DNA from: Streptomyces wedmorensis
GTDB lineage: Bacteria > Actinomycetota > Actinomycetes > Streptomycetales > Streptomycetaceae
Length of the DNA stretch: 49,420 nt
Direction: 5' to 3'
Assembly: GCF_000716445.1 (NCBI RefSeq)
Contig: NZ_JNWK01000080.1
Span: forward strand, 1 to 49,420
Shown: positions 7,271 through 19,457 of the stretch, piece after piece
Numbering within the stretch: the first letter of the stretch is position 1
Layout of the letters: each line of letters begins with the position of its first letter
The notes under the pieces: model-generated
The model's database searches: none
What the model was told of the DNA's origin: nothing
Seen by the model: the letters and a program-made list of their open reading frames with translations, nothing else
Translations under genes and position numbers: made by a program

Positions 7271-7498
7271 TCAGGTGCTCAGCACCGAGTCGTCCTCGGG
7301 GCGCGCGCCCGGCAGGCGATGGCGGGCCGCGATCAGCGCCGCGTCCACGTCACGCGTACCGGTGGAGACGCACAGCGTGTAGGCGAAGTCGTCCATGCGC
7401 CGCCGTACCTCTTCGCCGCCGTTCTCGGCCTGGAGCACTTTGAGCGTCTCGTACTGCTCGATGAGATCGCGCAGGACCGCGGGGTGGGCCATCAGCAC
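7271..7498 (-). CDS. DUF5133 family protein
   Basis: 75 residues: LMAHPAVLRDLIEQYETLKV, then RRRMDDFAYTLCVSTGTRDV and a tail with ARHRLPGARPEDD. This matches the short DUF5133 proteins found in many copies in Streptomyces, often near regulatory or secondary-metabolism genes. The start is GTG at 7498 with GAGGGGAG upstream. No catalytic residues; a role as a small protein-interaction module has been suggested only by its context in general. Confidence 0.8.
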   Translation of the reverse strand: MLMAHPAVLRDLIEQYETLKVLQAENGGEEVRRRMDDFAYTLCVSTGTRDVDAALIAARHRLPGARPEDDSVLST

Positions 7499-7650
7499 GT
7501 ACTGCTCCCCTCGTCGTCGGGGCGGGGACCGCCCGGTTCGCCGCGCGTGTACCCCGGTCGCGGCGTCGTATGCCCTTCGCCCGGGGCCGGAGAGGACGGG
7601 TTCCGGCCGGATGGCCCGGCACCGCCCTCCTCTTGTCGATCACGGAGGGG

Positions 7651-7678
7651 TAGTGTCGTCATGATTGCCGTACGGCAA
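7651..7678 (+). promoter_or_regulatory. -10-like box and palindromic operator upstream of the hybrid kinase
   Basis: TAGTGT (7651-7656) is a good -10 hexamer, though no -35 at proper spacing is obvious. The perfect 14-bp palindrome TTGCCGTACGGCAA covers 7665-7678, just after the expected transcription start. That position suits a repressor site. A related sequence, TTGCCGTGTAGCAA, lies at 16051-16064 beside the marR gene of this cluster. Confidence 0.45.
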
Positions 7679-7781
7679 CGATCGCGGCAGTCGGAGCCGT
7701 CCCGGGGGGAGCGGACGTCCGGCGCGCGGCGTGTGCCGCACGGTCCGTGTGCGCAAGCTTGGTGGGGAACGAGGATGGGGC

Positions 7782-11806
<4,025 letters not shown>

Positions 11807-11810
<4 letters not shown>

Positions 11811-11929
11811 CCGTTCCCGCGGGACCGCCCCGCGCTCCCCGCCCGGCCCCGGAGCGCCGGACCGGCGCACCCGGGCCCCGTCCGCACGGCGGCCCCGGGG
11901 CCGCCCCGACCGAGGAGTCGTCGACGTGA
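11807..11929 (+). CDS. possible 40-residue linking ORF
   Basis: A GTG at 11807 overlaps the kinase stop (GTGA) and its own TGA at 11927-11929 overlaps the GTG start of the phosphatase gene (GTGA). The 40-residue product is Pro/Arg/Gly-rich with no family likeness. The exact double overlap suggests translational coupling through the gap, but in DNA this GC-rich an open frame of 120 bases is not rare, so it may be chance. Confidence 0.25.
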
Positions 11930-14403
11930 GCGGCCGCCGCTTCCCGGGCGGAGACCCGTCCGTCGGCCTCCCCGAGACAGGCGCCGCCGCGCCCCCGACC
12001 CCCGGCACCGCCGTCCCGTACCCCGCCGACGGCGCGTCGGCCGACGCGTCCGCCGACGGCCGACTGGCCGCCACGGTGGAACGGCTGCGCGGCGAGGTGC
12101 GCGCCGCGCACGCGGCGGCCGAGGGCCGCGCCCTGATCGAACTCGCCAAGGGGGTCATCGTCGAGCGCCTGGGCTGCGGCCCCGCCCAGGCGGCCCGCCA
12201 GCTCGCGGAGCTCGCCGACCGGGCCGGACTGTCCCGGCTGGAGCTGGCCGCGGACATCATCAACCAGGCGGCCCGGGACCGGATGGCCGAGGCGGCGGAC
12301 GAGTTCGTGAGAACGGCCATCGGTGAGCCCCCCGCCACCGCCACCGCCCCTGCCGCCTCGGTCGCCGTGCGGCTGCGTACGGCGGAGAGCGCGGCGCTCA
12401 GCGCCGGCGACACCCAGGCCGTCGCCGAGTCGCTGCTCCGGCACGCCCTCGAACCCCTGGGCGCCGTCGCCGTGGCGATCTGGACCACCGGCCCGGACAC
12501 CTCGCTGAGCCTGCGCGGCCACGCCGGCTTCGGCCTCGACGAGGCGGCCCGCTGGCACTACGTGCCGCCGGGGGTGACCACCGCGGCCCGCCAGGCGCTC
12601 ATCGGGCGCCGCACCGTCCGATACGCCTCCCTGGCGGCCGCGGGCGTCCCCTCGATCGGCCGCGCGCGCCATCCCGACGGCGGCCGGGTCGTCGTCCCCG
12701 CCGGGACCGGCGGCCGCATCCACGGCGTCCTGGAGATCTGCTGGGCCCGTCCGCTCGACCCCCTGCCGCAGGCCGTGGAGCGCCAGATCGAGGCCCTGGC
12801 CGAGCTCTGTGCCCACACCCTGGAGGCGCTGCCCGAGGCGTCCCCCGGCGGCTTCCCCGTCCCCGGCGGCTTCCCGGTACCCGGCGGGGACGGGGCGCCG
12901 GCGCTGGCCGAACTCTCGGACGGGCTCTACGATCCCGCCCTCGTCCTCACCCCCCACCTGGGCGAGGCGGGGGAGCTCGTCGACTTCCGCATCCGGCACG
13001 CCAACGCGCACTTCCGGGATCCGGCCGGACGGCCCCGCGGCTCCGTCGACGGCGCCCTGCTCCTGGAGGCGTACCCGGCGACGGCGGGCGGCAGCGAACT
13101 CTTCGAACGGATCGAGCGGGTCTACGCCACGGGAGAGCCGTTCCGCGCCCGCCGGGTCCGGCTCACGGCCCTGGTGGATCAGGTGCCGCTCGCCTCGCTC
13201 GCCGACATCAGCATCAGCCGGTACGGCGCGAGCGTCCTGCTCATCTGGCGCGTCGAGGACGAGTCGGCCCGCCTCGCCAGCCTCCTCCAGCATGCCCAGC
13301 GCCTCGGCCGGGTCGGCGCCTTCGAGGAGGACGTCGTCGCCGGGGACATCACCTGGCACGGCCAGCTGTACGAGCTCTTCGGCCGCAGGCCGACGGAGCC
13401 GCCGGTCGCCCTGCGCGACCTCGCCGCCCACGCCCACCCCGACGACGCCGACACCATCCGCCGCTTCCTGCAGAAGGTGCTGTACCAGCGGCGGGTGGGT
13501 TCCACCGCCTTCCGCATGCTCCGCCACGACGGCGTCACGCGGCACATCCGGGTGACCGCCGAACCCGCCCTGGGCACCGACGGCGGTCTCCAGGCCGTCC
13601 GGGGCGCCTACCAGGACATCTCGGCGCAGCACTGGACCGAGGTCGCCCTCACGGCCACCCGCGACCGGCTGGCGGCGACGGAGGAGGCGGCCGAGGAACG
13701 CAACCGGCTCACCCTCCAGCTCCAGCACGCCATCATGCCGCCGGCCAAGCCGCCGCTCGACGCGCCGGGCCTCGACGTCGCCGTGCGCTACCGTCCCGCC
13801 GAGTCCGAGTCCCTGGTCGGCGGCGACTGGTACGACGCGGTCGTGCTGCCGTCCAAGAAGGTGCTCCTGTGCGTCGGGGACGTCGCCGGCCACGGCGTGG
13901 AGGCCGCCACCGGCATGGTGGTGCTGCGCAACGCCCTCCGCGGCCTCGCCGTCACGGGCGCGGGCCCGGGGCAGCTGCTGTCCTGGCTCAACAGCGTCGC
14001 CCACCACCTCACCGCCCAGGTCACGGCCACCGCCGTGTGCGGCATCTACGACCCCGCGAGCCGCACGCTGCGCTGGGCCCGCGCGGGACACCTCCCGCCC
14101 GTGCTGGTGCGCGGGGACGACGCGGTCGACCTGCCGCTCCTGCGCGGGCTGCTGCTGGGGGCCCTCGCGGAGGCCGAGTACGAGGAGACGGAGCTGCGGC
14201 TCGAACCCGGCGACACGGTGCTGATGTACACCGACGGGCTCGTCGAGCGGCGGGACACCGCCGTCCACGACTCCGTCGCCCAGCTGCTCACCGTCGCCCG
14301 GCAGCCGTCCGACAGCCTCGAACACCGGCTGGACCAGCTGCTGGCGCGCAGCAAGTCGGACACGGACGACGACACGTGCGTGGTCGGTGTCCAGGTGTCA
14401 TGA
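11926..14403 (+). CDS. ANTAR-GAF-PAS-PP2C phosphatase
   Basis: 825 residues. Residues about 65-105 (ALIELAKGVIVERLG) look like an ANTAR domain, an RNA-binding helical module. A GAF-type domain follows (about 146-305), then two PAS-like domains (about 335-445 and 449-572, the second with the HPDD and ISAQH marks of PAS/PAC), and a C-terminal SpoIIE-type PP2C phosphatase (about 619-825). The metal-binding motifs are complete: GGDWYD, GDVAGHG, YTDG and DDDTCVV. GAGGAG 8 bases before GTG 11926 sets the start. Phosphatases of this type remove phosphate from STAS antagonists; the next gene is such an antagonist. A duplicated GGFPVP motif forms a linker near residue 306. Confidence 0.88.
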   Translation: MSGRRFPGGDPSVGLPETGAAAPPTPGTAVPYPADGASADASADGRLAATVERLRGEVRAAHAAAEGRALIELAKGVIVERLGCGPAQAARQLAELADRAGLSRLELAADIINQAARDRMAEAADEFVRTAIGEPPATATAPAASVAVRLRTAESAALSAGDTQAVAESLLRHALEPLGAVAVAIWTTGPDTSLSLRGHAGFGLDEAARWHYVPPGVTTAARQALIGRRTVRYASLAAAGVPSIGRARHPDGGRVVVPAGTGGRIHGVLEICWARPLDPLPQAVERQIEALAELCAHTLEALPEASPGGFPVPGGFPVPGGDGAPALAELSDGLYDPALVLTPHLGEAGELVDFRIRHANAHFRDPAGRPRGSVDGALLLEAYPATAGGSELFERIERVYATGEPFRARRVRLTALVDQVPLASLADISISRYGASVLLIWRVEDESARLASLLQHAQRLGRVGAFEEDVVAGDITWHGQLYELFGRRPTEPPVALRDLAAHAHPDDADTIRRFLQKVLYQRRVGSTAFRMLRHDGVTRHIRVTAEPALGTDGGLQAVRGAYQDISAQHWTEVALTATRDRLAATEEAAEERNRLTLQLQHAIMPPAKPPLDAPGLDVAVRYRPAESESLVGGDWYDAVVLPSKKVLLCVGDVAGHGVEAATGMVVLRNALRGLAVTGAGPGQLLSWLNSVAHHLTAQVTATAVCGIYDPASRTLRWARAGHLPPVLVRGDDAVDLPLLRGLLLGALAEAEYEETELRLEPGDTVLMYTDGLVERRDTAVHDSVAQLLTVARQPSDSLEHRLDQLLARSKSDTDDDTCVVGVQVS

Positions 14404-14456
14404 CCCCCTCCGTCCGCCCCAAGACCGGTCCCAACCCCCCATGGAAAGCAGGGAAC

Positions 14457-14825
14457 ATGTCCGAGCGAGAGCCGAACCTGGATGTCGACGTCGAGATCCG
14501 CGACGACCGCACGGCGGTGCTGACCGTGGAGGGTGAGCTGGACATGGAGACGGCCGGCCGGCTGGAGGACCTTCTGACCGAACAGTTCGGCCAGGGGCGG
14601 CGCCGTCTCGTGCTGGACCTGGCCGCCCTCGGCTTCATGGACTCCTCGGGGCTGAACGTCCTGATCAGGGCGGTCAACAGGGCGCGGGAGATCGGCGGCG
14701 ACCTGTATCTCGCCGCGCCGACCCCGGCGGTGCGCCGCATCCTGGAGATCACCGGCGTGACGACGACGATCCCGCCGCACGACGGCGTGGCGGACGCGCT
14801 GGCCGCGGCCGGCGGTGCGAGATAG
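14457..14825 (+). CDS. STAS-domain anti-sigma factor antagonist
   Basis: 122 residues matching SpoIIAA/RsbV-type antagonists: VEGELDMETAGRLEDLL, LVLDLAALGF and the phosphorylation loop MDSSGLNVL. By position against SpoIIAA the acceptor would be Ser64. In the partner switch the unphosphorylated form binds an RsbW-like kinase and frees the sigma factor; phosphorylation blocks this. It lies 53 bases after the ANTAR-PP2C phosphatase and 60 bases before another PP2C-type gene, which fits a phosphatase-substrate pair. ATG 14457 is preceded by a modest AGCAGGGAA site. Confidence 0.9.
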   Translation: MSEREPNLDVDVEIRDDRTAVLTVEGELDMETAGRLEDLLTEQFGQGRRRLVLDLAALGFMDSSGLNVLIRAVNRAREIGGDLYLAAPTPAVRRILEITGVTTTIPPHDGVADALAAAGGAR

Positions 14826-14885
14826 CGGACGGGTGGCCCGGTCCCCGTGCACGGGACCGGCCCAGGGAGAGGAAAGAGGAGGACC

Positions 14886-16046
14886 GTGCACGAGATCGCC
14901 GAGATCGAGCAGGCGCTCCGCCGGGCGGCTCCGCACCGGCTCGTGGGGGTCGTCGAGGACGCCCTGAGGGAGCACTGCGGAGTGCGGCGGGTGGAACTCC
15001 GCCTGGCCGACTACGGTCTGCGGACGCTCCAGCTCGTCGGGCACGTCTCCGGGGCGGATCCGTCGGTGCCGATCCACGACAGTCCCCAGGGGCGCGCCTT
15101 CGGTGCCCAGGAGCCGCACGTCGTCCGGGAGCCCGGGGCGCTCCGGCTCCACCTGCCCGTCACCGTCCGCGGGGACCGGCTGGGGGTGCTGACGGCCGAG
15201 CTGCCCCTGGAGGCCGACCTCAGGCCGCTGCTTCCGGGGCTCGCCCAGGTCTGCGAGGCACTCGGCCACGAGATCCTGGTGGCGGAGCGCGACACGGACC
15301 TGTACGTCCTGGCGCGGCGTGCGACGCGGCTCACGCTCGCGGCGGAGATGCAGTGGCAGCTGCTGCCCGGCCGTTCCTGTGCCCGTCCCGAGTTCGCCCT
15401 CGCCGCCCATCTGGAGCCCGCCTACGCCATCTTCGGCGACAACTACGACTGGTCGGTCTCGGACGGCCGGCTGACCCTGACGGTCACCAACGGCATGGGG
15501 GAGGGCATCGAGGCCGCCCTGCTGACGAACCTCGCGATCAACGCGCTCCGCAACGCCCGCCGGGCCGGCCTCCCGCTGGCGGACCAGGCCGTGCTGGCCG
15601 ACCAGGCCGTGTACGCCCAGTACCGAGGCGAGGCCTTCGTGTCGGTGCTGCTGCTCTGCTTCGACCTGGCCACGGGCGAAGTGGAGGCCGTGGACGCCGG
15701 TTCGCCCCGTCTGTGGCGGCAGCGGGGGCAGGCGGTGGAGTCCGTCGGCTTCGAGGCGCAGCTGCCCCTCGGCATGTTCGAGGACACCGTGTACGTGCCC
15801 GAGCGGTTCGCGGTGCGGCCGGGCGACCGGCTGCTGTTCGGCAGCGACGGCGTGTACGAGGCCGTCTCGCCCGCGGGGGAGAGCTACGGGGACCGGGCGC
15901 TGGCCCGCGCGCTGCGGGGGACGCGCCTGCTGCCGCCCACGCACGTGCCGCAGGCGGTGCTCCGGGAGCTCGCCGCCCACCACGGCGGCAGCCCGCTGGA
16001 GGACGACGCCCTGGTCGTCTGCCTCGACTGGCATGGCACCGTGTAA
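14886..16046 (+). CDS. PP2C-type (SpoIIE-like) phosphatase
   Basis: 386 residues. The N-terminal part (about 5-150) is a GAF-like sensor with HLPVTVRGDRLGVL. The PP2C domain follows EMQWQLLPGRSC, with FGDNYDW, the NGMGEG loop in place of the usual GDVxGHG, SDGVYE and the terminal EDDALVVCLDW. So most metal ligands remain, with Asp replaced by Asn in the GDV loop; this variant is common in a streptomycete clade. GAGGA 5 bases before GTG 14886 sets the start. A paralogue lies beyond the marR gene (16801-18045). Likely substrate: the STAS protein just upstream. Confidence 0.85.
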   Translation: MHEIAEIEQALRRAAPHRLVGVVEDALREHCGVRRVELRLADYGLRTLQLVGHVSGADPSVPIHDSPQGRAFGAQEPHVVREPGALRLHLPVTVRGDRLGVLTAELPLEADLRPLLPGLAQVCEALGHEILVAERDTDLYVLARRATRLTLAAEMQWQLLPGRSCARPEFALAAHLEPAYAIFGDNYDWSVSDGRLTLTVTNGMGEGIEAALLTNLAINALRNARRAGLPLADQAVLADQAVYAQYRGEAFVSVLLLCFDLATGEVEAVDAGSPRLWRQRGQAVESVGFEAQLPLGMFEDTVYVPERFAVRPGDRLLFGSDGVYEAVSPAGESYGDRALARALRGTRLLPPTHVPQAVLRELAAHHGGSPLEDDALVVCLDWHGTV

Positions 16047-16068
16047 ACAGTTGCCGTGTAGCAACTGT
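16047..16068. promoter_or_regulatory. palindrome, candidate MarR operator
   Basis: Arms ACAGTTGC (16047-16054) and GCAACTGT (16061-16068) pair perfectly around CGTGTA. The core TTGCCGTGTAGCAA matches the palindrome at 7665-7678 in 11 of 14 positions. It starts directly after the phosphatase stop and faces the 3' end of marR, so it could also act as a weak terminator. The 124 bases that follow hold only a possible 33-codon frame starting at ATG 16133 and no recognisable gene. Confidence 0.45.
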
Positions 16069-16192
16069 ATCCTTGGGGCAACACCTGGCGGGGTGACCGG
16101 AAGAACGCCGCCAAGGACGATCAGAGGTGGCAATGAGGACATGGGGTGTGCGCCCGGCCGGAGCCGGCGTCGCGGCCGGCGTCGCGCGGGGA

Positions 16193-16705
16193 TCAGGCCG
16201 AACTGACGTCCTTCAGCGGCGTGCGGGACGGTGACGAGGCTGCCGCTCCACCCCTTCCCACGGCCTCGTGGAACCCGGCGAGCCCCCGCAGCAGCGCCTT
16301 GCGGCTCGTCGGCGACATGTCCGCGATGACCGCGAGCAGGGCCTCCTCGCGCTGGGCCCGGAGGTCCCGCAGGTACGCCTTGCCGTGCACGGTCAGGTGC
16401 AGCTCCAGCTGTCGACGGCTCACCGGGCTGGGCAGCCGCTGCACGAAGCCCAGCGCCTCCAGCCGGTCGCACATGCGGCTCACCGAGGGCGGTGCGGAGC
16501 CGAGCAGCTCGCCCAGGGTGCGCAGGCTGATGCCCTCCTCGCGGTCCAGGCTGTACAGCACGCGCAGCTGACTCGCCGAGACGGGTGTCGACGACACCAT
16601 GTCCCGGCCGCGCTCCCACAGCACCTCCAGCAGCTCGATGAGCTCCCGGGCGGACTCGGCCGTCCGCTGCGGTTCCCGCGGCGGCGGGGCGTGGTTGCTG
16701 CTCAT
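16193..16705 (-). CDS. MarR family transcriptional regulator
   Basis: 170 residues. Residues about 40-130 form the winged helix: SASQLRVLYSLDREEGISLR, TLGELLGSAPPSVSRMCDRL (recognition helix) and the wing LPSPVSRRQLELHLTVHGK. Start at 16705 is chosen for GGAGG 10 bases upstream; the open frame runs on to 16849 but overlaps the divergent promoter. MarR proteins are dimeric repressors, often of their own region, that respond to small molecules or oxidation; a Cys sits in the DNA-binding part (SRMCDRL). It is divergent from the PP2C paralogue at 16801 and could control the hub through the shared palindromes. Confidence 0.88.
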   Translation of the reverse strand: MSSNHAPPPREPQRTAESARELIELLEVLWERGRDMVSSTPVSASQLRVLYSLDREEGISLRTLGELLGSAPPSVSRMCDRLEALGFVQRLPSPVSRRQLELHLTVHGKAYLRDLRAQREEALLAVIADMSPTSRKALLRGLAGFHEAVGRGGAAASSPSRTPLKDVSSA

Positions 16706-16800
16706 GCCTGCCGACCCTCCTCGGACGTCCCGGGCCGGGGACAGCGGCCTTGCGACGGACCGGTCATCTCTACATCTCTCCAGAAGGCGGTACGGATCCG

Positions 16801-18045
16801 GTGGATCGACACGAGACGGTGGAAGGCGCACTGCGCGGGGCGGCACCACACCTCCTCCTGGACTCCCTCCGTACCAGTCTCGCGTACCTGTACGCCGCGA
16901 CCTCCGCCGACCTGCTGCTCGTCGACTACGGATTCACGACCCTGCGCCCCGTGGAGCCCGTCCAGACACCTGCCGGGATGCCGCACGCGCCCGTGGGCGC
17001 GGGCCCCGCCGGCCGCGTCTTCCACACCCAGCAACCATATCTTTTCCGTGATGTCGGGCCCACGGCGACCGTTTACCTTCCCGTCACGGTCCGCGGCGAC
17101 CGGTTCGGCGTCCTGGTCGTCGTTCTGCCCGCCGACCGGTCCACCCCGCAGACCACCGCGAGCCTCGCCCGGGTCGCCGAGACCCTCGGGCACGCCCTGC
17201 GCGTCGCCGACCGCCACACCGACCTGTACCGCCGCACCCGCCGGACGCACGCCCTCAGCGTCGCGGGGGAGATGCAGTGGGACACCCTGCCGGGCCGGGC
17301 CTGCGCCGGACCGGCCTTCGACCTCCACGCCCACTGGGAGCCCGCCTACACCTCCGGAGGACACCTCCTGGACTGGAGCGCCACCGAGCGGGACCTGGTG
17401 ATCGTCGTCGCCGACGCCGCCGGCCCCGGCACCCCGGCCGCCCTGGCGAGCACCCTCGCCCTGACGGCGATCCGCAACGCCCGGCGGGCCGGGCTCGACC
17501 TGGTGACCCAGGCCAGCCTCACCGACCAGGCGCTCTACGGGCAGTACCGCGGCGAGCACCCGCTCTCCGCCCTGCTGCTCCGGCTCGACCTGACCACCGG
17601 CGAGGCCGAGGTGGTGGACGCCGGATCGCCGACGCTCTGGCGTGTCCGCTCCACCGTGACCGAGCGCGTCGAACTGGACCGCCAACTGCCCCTGGGCATG
17701 TTCGAGGACACCGTCTACGCCCCCCAGCGCCTGCGCCTCCTGCGCGGCGACCGGCTGGTCTTCGTCGCCCACGGCACCGGAGAGCCGACGGCCGGCGACG
17801 GGCACGACGCGCCGGACGGTCCCGTCGCCCGCGCCCTCACCGGCGCACGCCGCCGGAAGGGCGCGGACGTCCCCCGGGCCGTCGTACGGGCGCTGCGCGG
17901 GACACCCCGTGGCGCGCCGGACGCCGTCCTCGTACTCTGTCTCGACTGGCGCGGCCACGGGGCCGGGACCCCGGACGAGGGACGGCTCGGGGGGCCACGC
18001 CGACCGCGCAGGCATCCCCTTGACGGACTGTCGGCGGGTGTGTGA
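16801..18045 (+). CDS. PP2C-like protein, probably catalytically impaired
   Basis: 414 residues, a clear paralogue of the 14886 gene: GAF-like N-terminus with YLPVTVRGDRFGVL, then GEMQWDTLPGRACAG, DAGSPTLWR and LPLGMFEDTVY. Several metal-site motifs are altered: GGDxYD is SGGHLLDW, GDVxGHG is ADAAGPG, SDGVYE is AHGTGE and the terminal DDALVV is PDAVLVL. Loss of these acidic residues suggests it no longer hydrolyses phosphate and may act as a binding or decoy protein. Start GTG 16801 gives the same N-terminal length as the paralogue. It is divergently placed from marR with a 95-base gap. Confidence 0.8.
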   Translation: MDRHETVEGALRGAAPHLLLDSLRTSLAYLYAATSADLLLVDYGFTTLRPVEPVQTPAGMPHAPVGAGPAGRVFHTQQPYLFRDVGPTATVYLPVTVRGDRFGVLVVVLPADRSTPQTTASLARVAETLGHALRVADRHTDLYRRTRRTHALSVAGEMQWDTLPGRACAGPAFDLHAHWEPAYTSGGHLLDWSATERDLVIVVADAAGPGTPAALASTLALTAIRNARRAGLDLVTQASLTDQALYGQYRGEHPLSALLLRLDLTTGEAEVVDAGSPTLWRVRSTVTERVELDRQLPLGMFEDTVYAPQRLRLLRGDRLVFVAHGTGEPTAGDGHDAPDGPVARALTGARRRKGADVPRAVVRALRGTPRGAPDAVLVLCLDWRGHGAGTPDEGRLGGPRRPRRHPLDGLSAGV

Positions 18046-18138
18046 TCCGCGTTGCGGGCGGTGTGGGAACCATGAAGAGGGGAAAGGCGGGTACGAGGAG
18101 CCCAGCCGCCGACCCAGGACGAGGGGAGTACCAGCGCC

Positions 18139-18624
18139 ATGACGGACGCGGTCACCGCGGAGCGCACGGTCCCGGAGCCCCTGCTGTCCGCGGGTGCCGT
18201 CTACGGCGACGCCTCCCGCGGCGGGGCGATCGCCTCCGCCCGCGACTTCACGGCCGAGTTCCTCGCGGCCGCCCCCACCGTGCTGCCCGGACCGGTCGGT
18301 GAGGAGCGCGTCGAGCTCGCGCAGCTGGTGGTCAGCGAACTGGTCACCAACGCGATCCGACACACGGCCGGCCCCTGCCGGCTCCTCCTCGAACTGGGCC
18401 GCGACATCCTGGAGATCTCGGTCTTCGACCAGGAGGACGCCGCCCCCGTGTCCCGCGGACACGACCCCCGCCGCATCGGTCAGCACGGCGTCGAGATCGT
18501 CGTCGCCGTCTGCGAGAGCCTGACCGTGGAGCCCGCCCCGCAGGGGAAGCGGGTCCGCGCCCGTCTCTCCCTCCTGCCGGAGTACGCCGCCACGGCGAAC
18601 CCGCCGGACCGGCGATCGCGCTGA
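18139..18624 (+). CDS. RsbW-like ATP-binding protein (anti-sigma kinase type)
   Basis: 161 residues with a complete HATPase_c_2 fold: a helical start (SARDFTAEFLAAA), N box VVSELVTNAIRHT, strand block LELGRDILEISVFD and G box IGQHGVEIVVAV, ending in a conserved GKRVRARL strand. In partner switching such proteins phosphorylate STAS antagonists and bind sigma factors. GAGG (18120-18123) lies some way before the ATG at 18139, and the spacing is long, so the start is moderately sure. It follows the PP2C paralogue on the same strand by 93 bases and is the only intact kinase of this type in the hub. Confidence 0.88.
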   Translation: MTDAVTAERTVPEPLLSAGAVYGDASRGGAIASARDFTAEFLAAAPTVLPGPVGEERVELAQLVVSELVTNAIRHTAGPCRLLLELGRDILEISVFDQEDAAPVSRGHDPRRIGQHGVEIVVAVCESLTVEPAPQGKRVRARLSLLPEYAATANPPDRRSR

Positions 18625-18700
18625 CGCACCGGCACCTCACCGGCGTCCCCGGGCGCACCACGGCCCCTGGGGACGCCGGGGGCCGTGATCCGGCGGCCGG

Positions 18701-18958
18701 TCACCGGCGGTCGTCCGCCCGGCGGCGGGCCCGGCGTTCCAGCGAACGCCGCTCGGCCTCGGTCAGGCCGCCCCACACGCCCGACGGCGGGTGCGGCTGC
18801 GCCAGGGCCGAGCGCAGACACGGTTCGCGTACCGGGCAGCGCCGGCAGACCCTCTTGGCCTCCTCCTCCTGGGCGAGGGCGGGGGCCCCGGTCCCCACCG
18901 GGAAGAACAGATCGGGGTCGACCTCCTGGCAGGCCGCGGCCGCACGCCAGCCGTCCAT
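18701..18958 (-). CDS. WhiB-family iron-sulfur regulator
   Basis: 85 residues with the four cluster-binding cysteines at 10, 38, 41 and 47 (pattern C, CRRC, C), the turn GVWGG at 60-64 and a basic C-terminal helix (RRSLERRARRRADDRR) for DNA contact. WhiB-like proteins carry a [4Fe-4S] cluster and control development and stress in actinomycetes, often together with a sigma factor. The start at 18958 has AGGAGG 6 bases upstream. It faces the RsbW-like gene and ends 76 bases from it. Confidence 0.92.
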   Translation of the reverse strand: MDGWRAAAACQEVDPDLFFPVGTGAPALAQEEEAKRVCRRCPVREPCLRSALAQPHPPSGVWGGLTEAERRSLERRARRRADDRR

Positions 18959-19055
18959 GTGAGCCTCCTGGCACATGAGTGGGGATGGGATTCGTGTCCC
19001 CGTTCGCCTGACCGTTCGTCCGTCCGTGAAACCCGGGCGGCACCGCTCCGGGGCG

Positions 19056-19154
19056 TCACCGGGGCCCTCGCCGCGGACCGCGGGGGACGGGCGCGACGCT
19101 CCACCACGCCATCGCCACACCGACACCGAACACCAGGACCAGCATGACCGTCAC
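19056..19154 (-). CDS. possible 32-residue membrane peptide
   Basis: A GTG at 19154 with GGAAGGA upstream starts a 32-residue frame: one hydrophobic helix (VMLVLVFGVGVAMAWW) and a short Pro/Arg tail. It precedes whiB on the same strand by about 100 bases. The clean helix and ribosome site argue for a real single-span peptide, but its size makes this uncertain. Confidence 0.35.
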   Translation of the reverse strand: MTVMLVLVFGVGVAMAWWSVAPVPRGPRRGPR

Positions 19155-19457
19155 GACGGAATCCTTCCGGGAGCGGACCGCGTTCGAGGATCCGACTGAC
19201 CGCGAACACCACGCCGAAACGCCTTCCTCCGCGCCGGTGCTCCGGCTCCGGGTGCGGTGCCCGGCCCGGCCGGCCCCGCGGCGGACCGGACGGTTCTCGT
19301 CCGCACCGCCGCCCGAAGGCCGCGTCCCGTGAAGTACCTGTGCCGGAATCGTGGGGGCGGTGCGGGGAGGGCGGGGCGTACCGGAAGAGGGGGGTTCACT
19401 TGATGTGCGGCGCCCACTGCGGAAGGGTGGACGGACGAGCTGTCGTCGAGTGGGAAG
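19155..19457. other. intergenic region between divergent genes
   Basis: About 300 bases that must carry the promoter of the phosphatase-B12-STAS operon. I see no clear -10/-35 pair. A plus-strand frame (19144-19332) exists but has no ribosome site and no family likeness. Confidence 0.3.

Noticed and set aside
16133..16233. Short plus-strand frame after the palindrome at 16047
   Set aside because: 33 codons, overlaps the 3' end of marR, no recognisable family.
19144..19332. 62-codon plus-strand frame before the phosphatase operon
   Set aside because: No ribosome site, composition like non-coding DNA, and it overlaps the divergent small membrane peptide frame.
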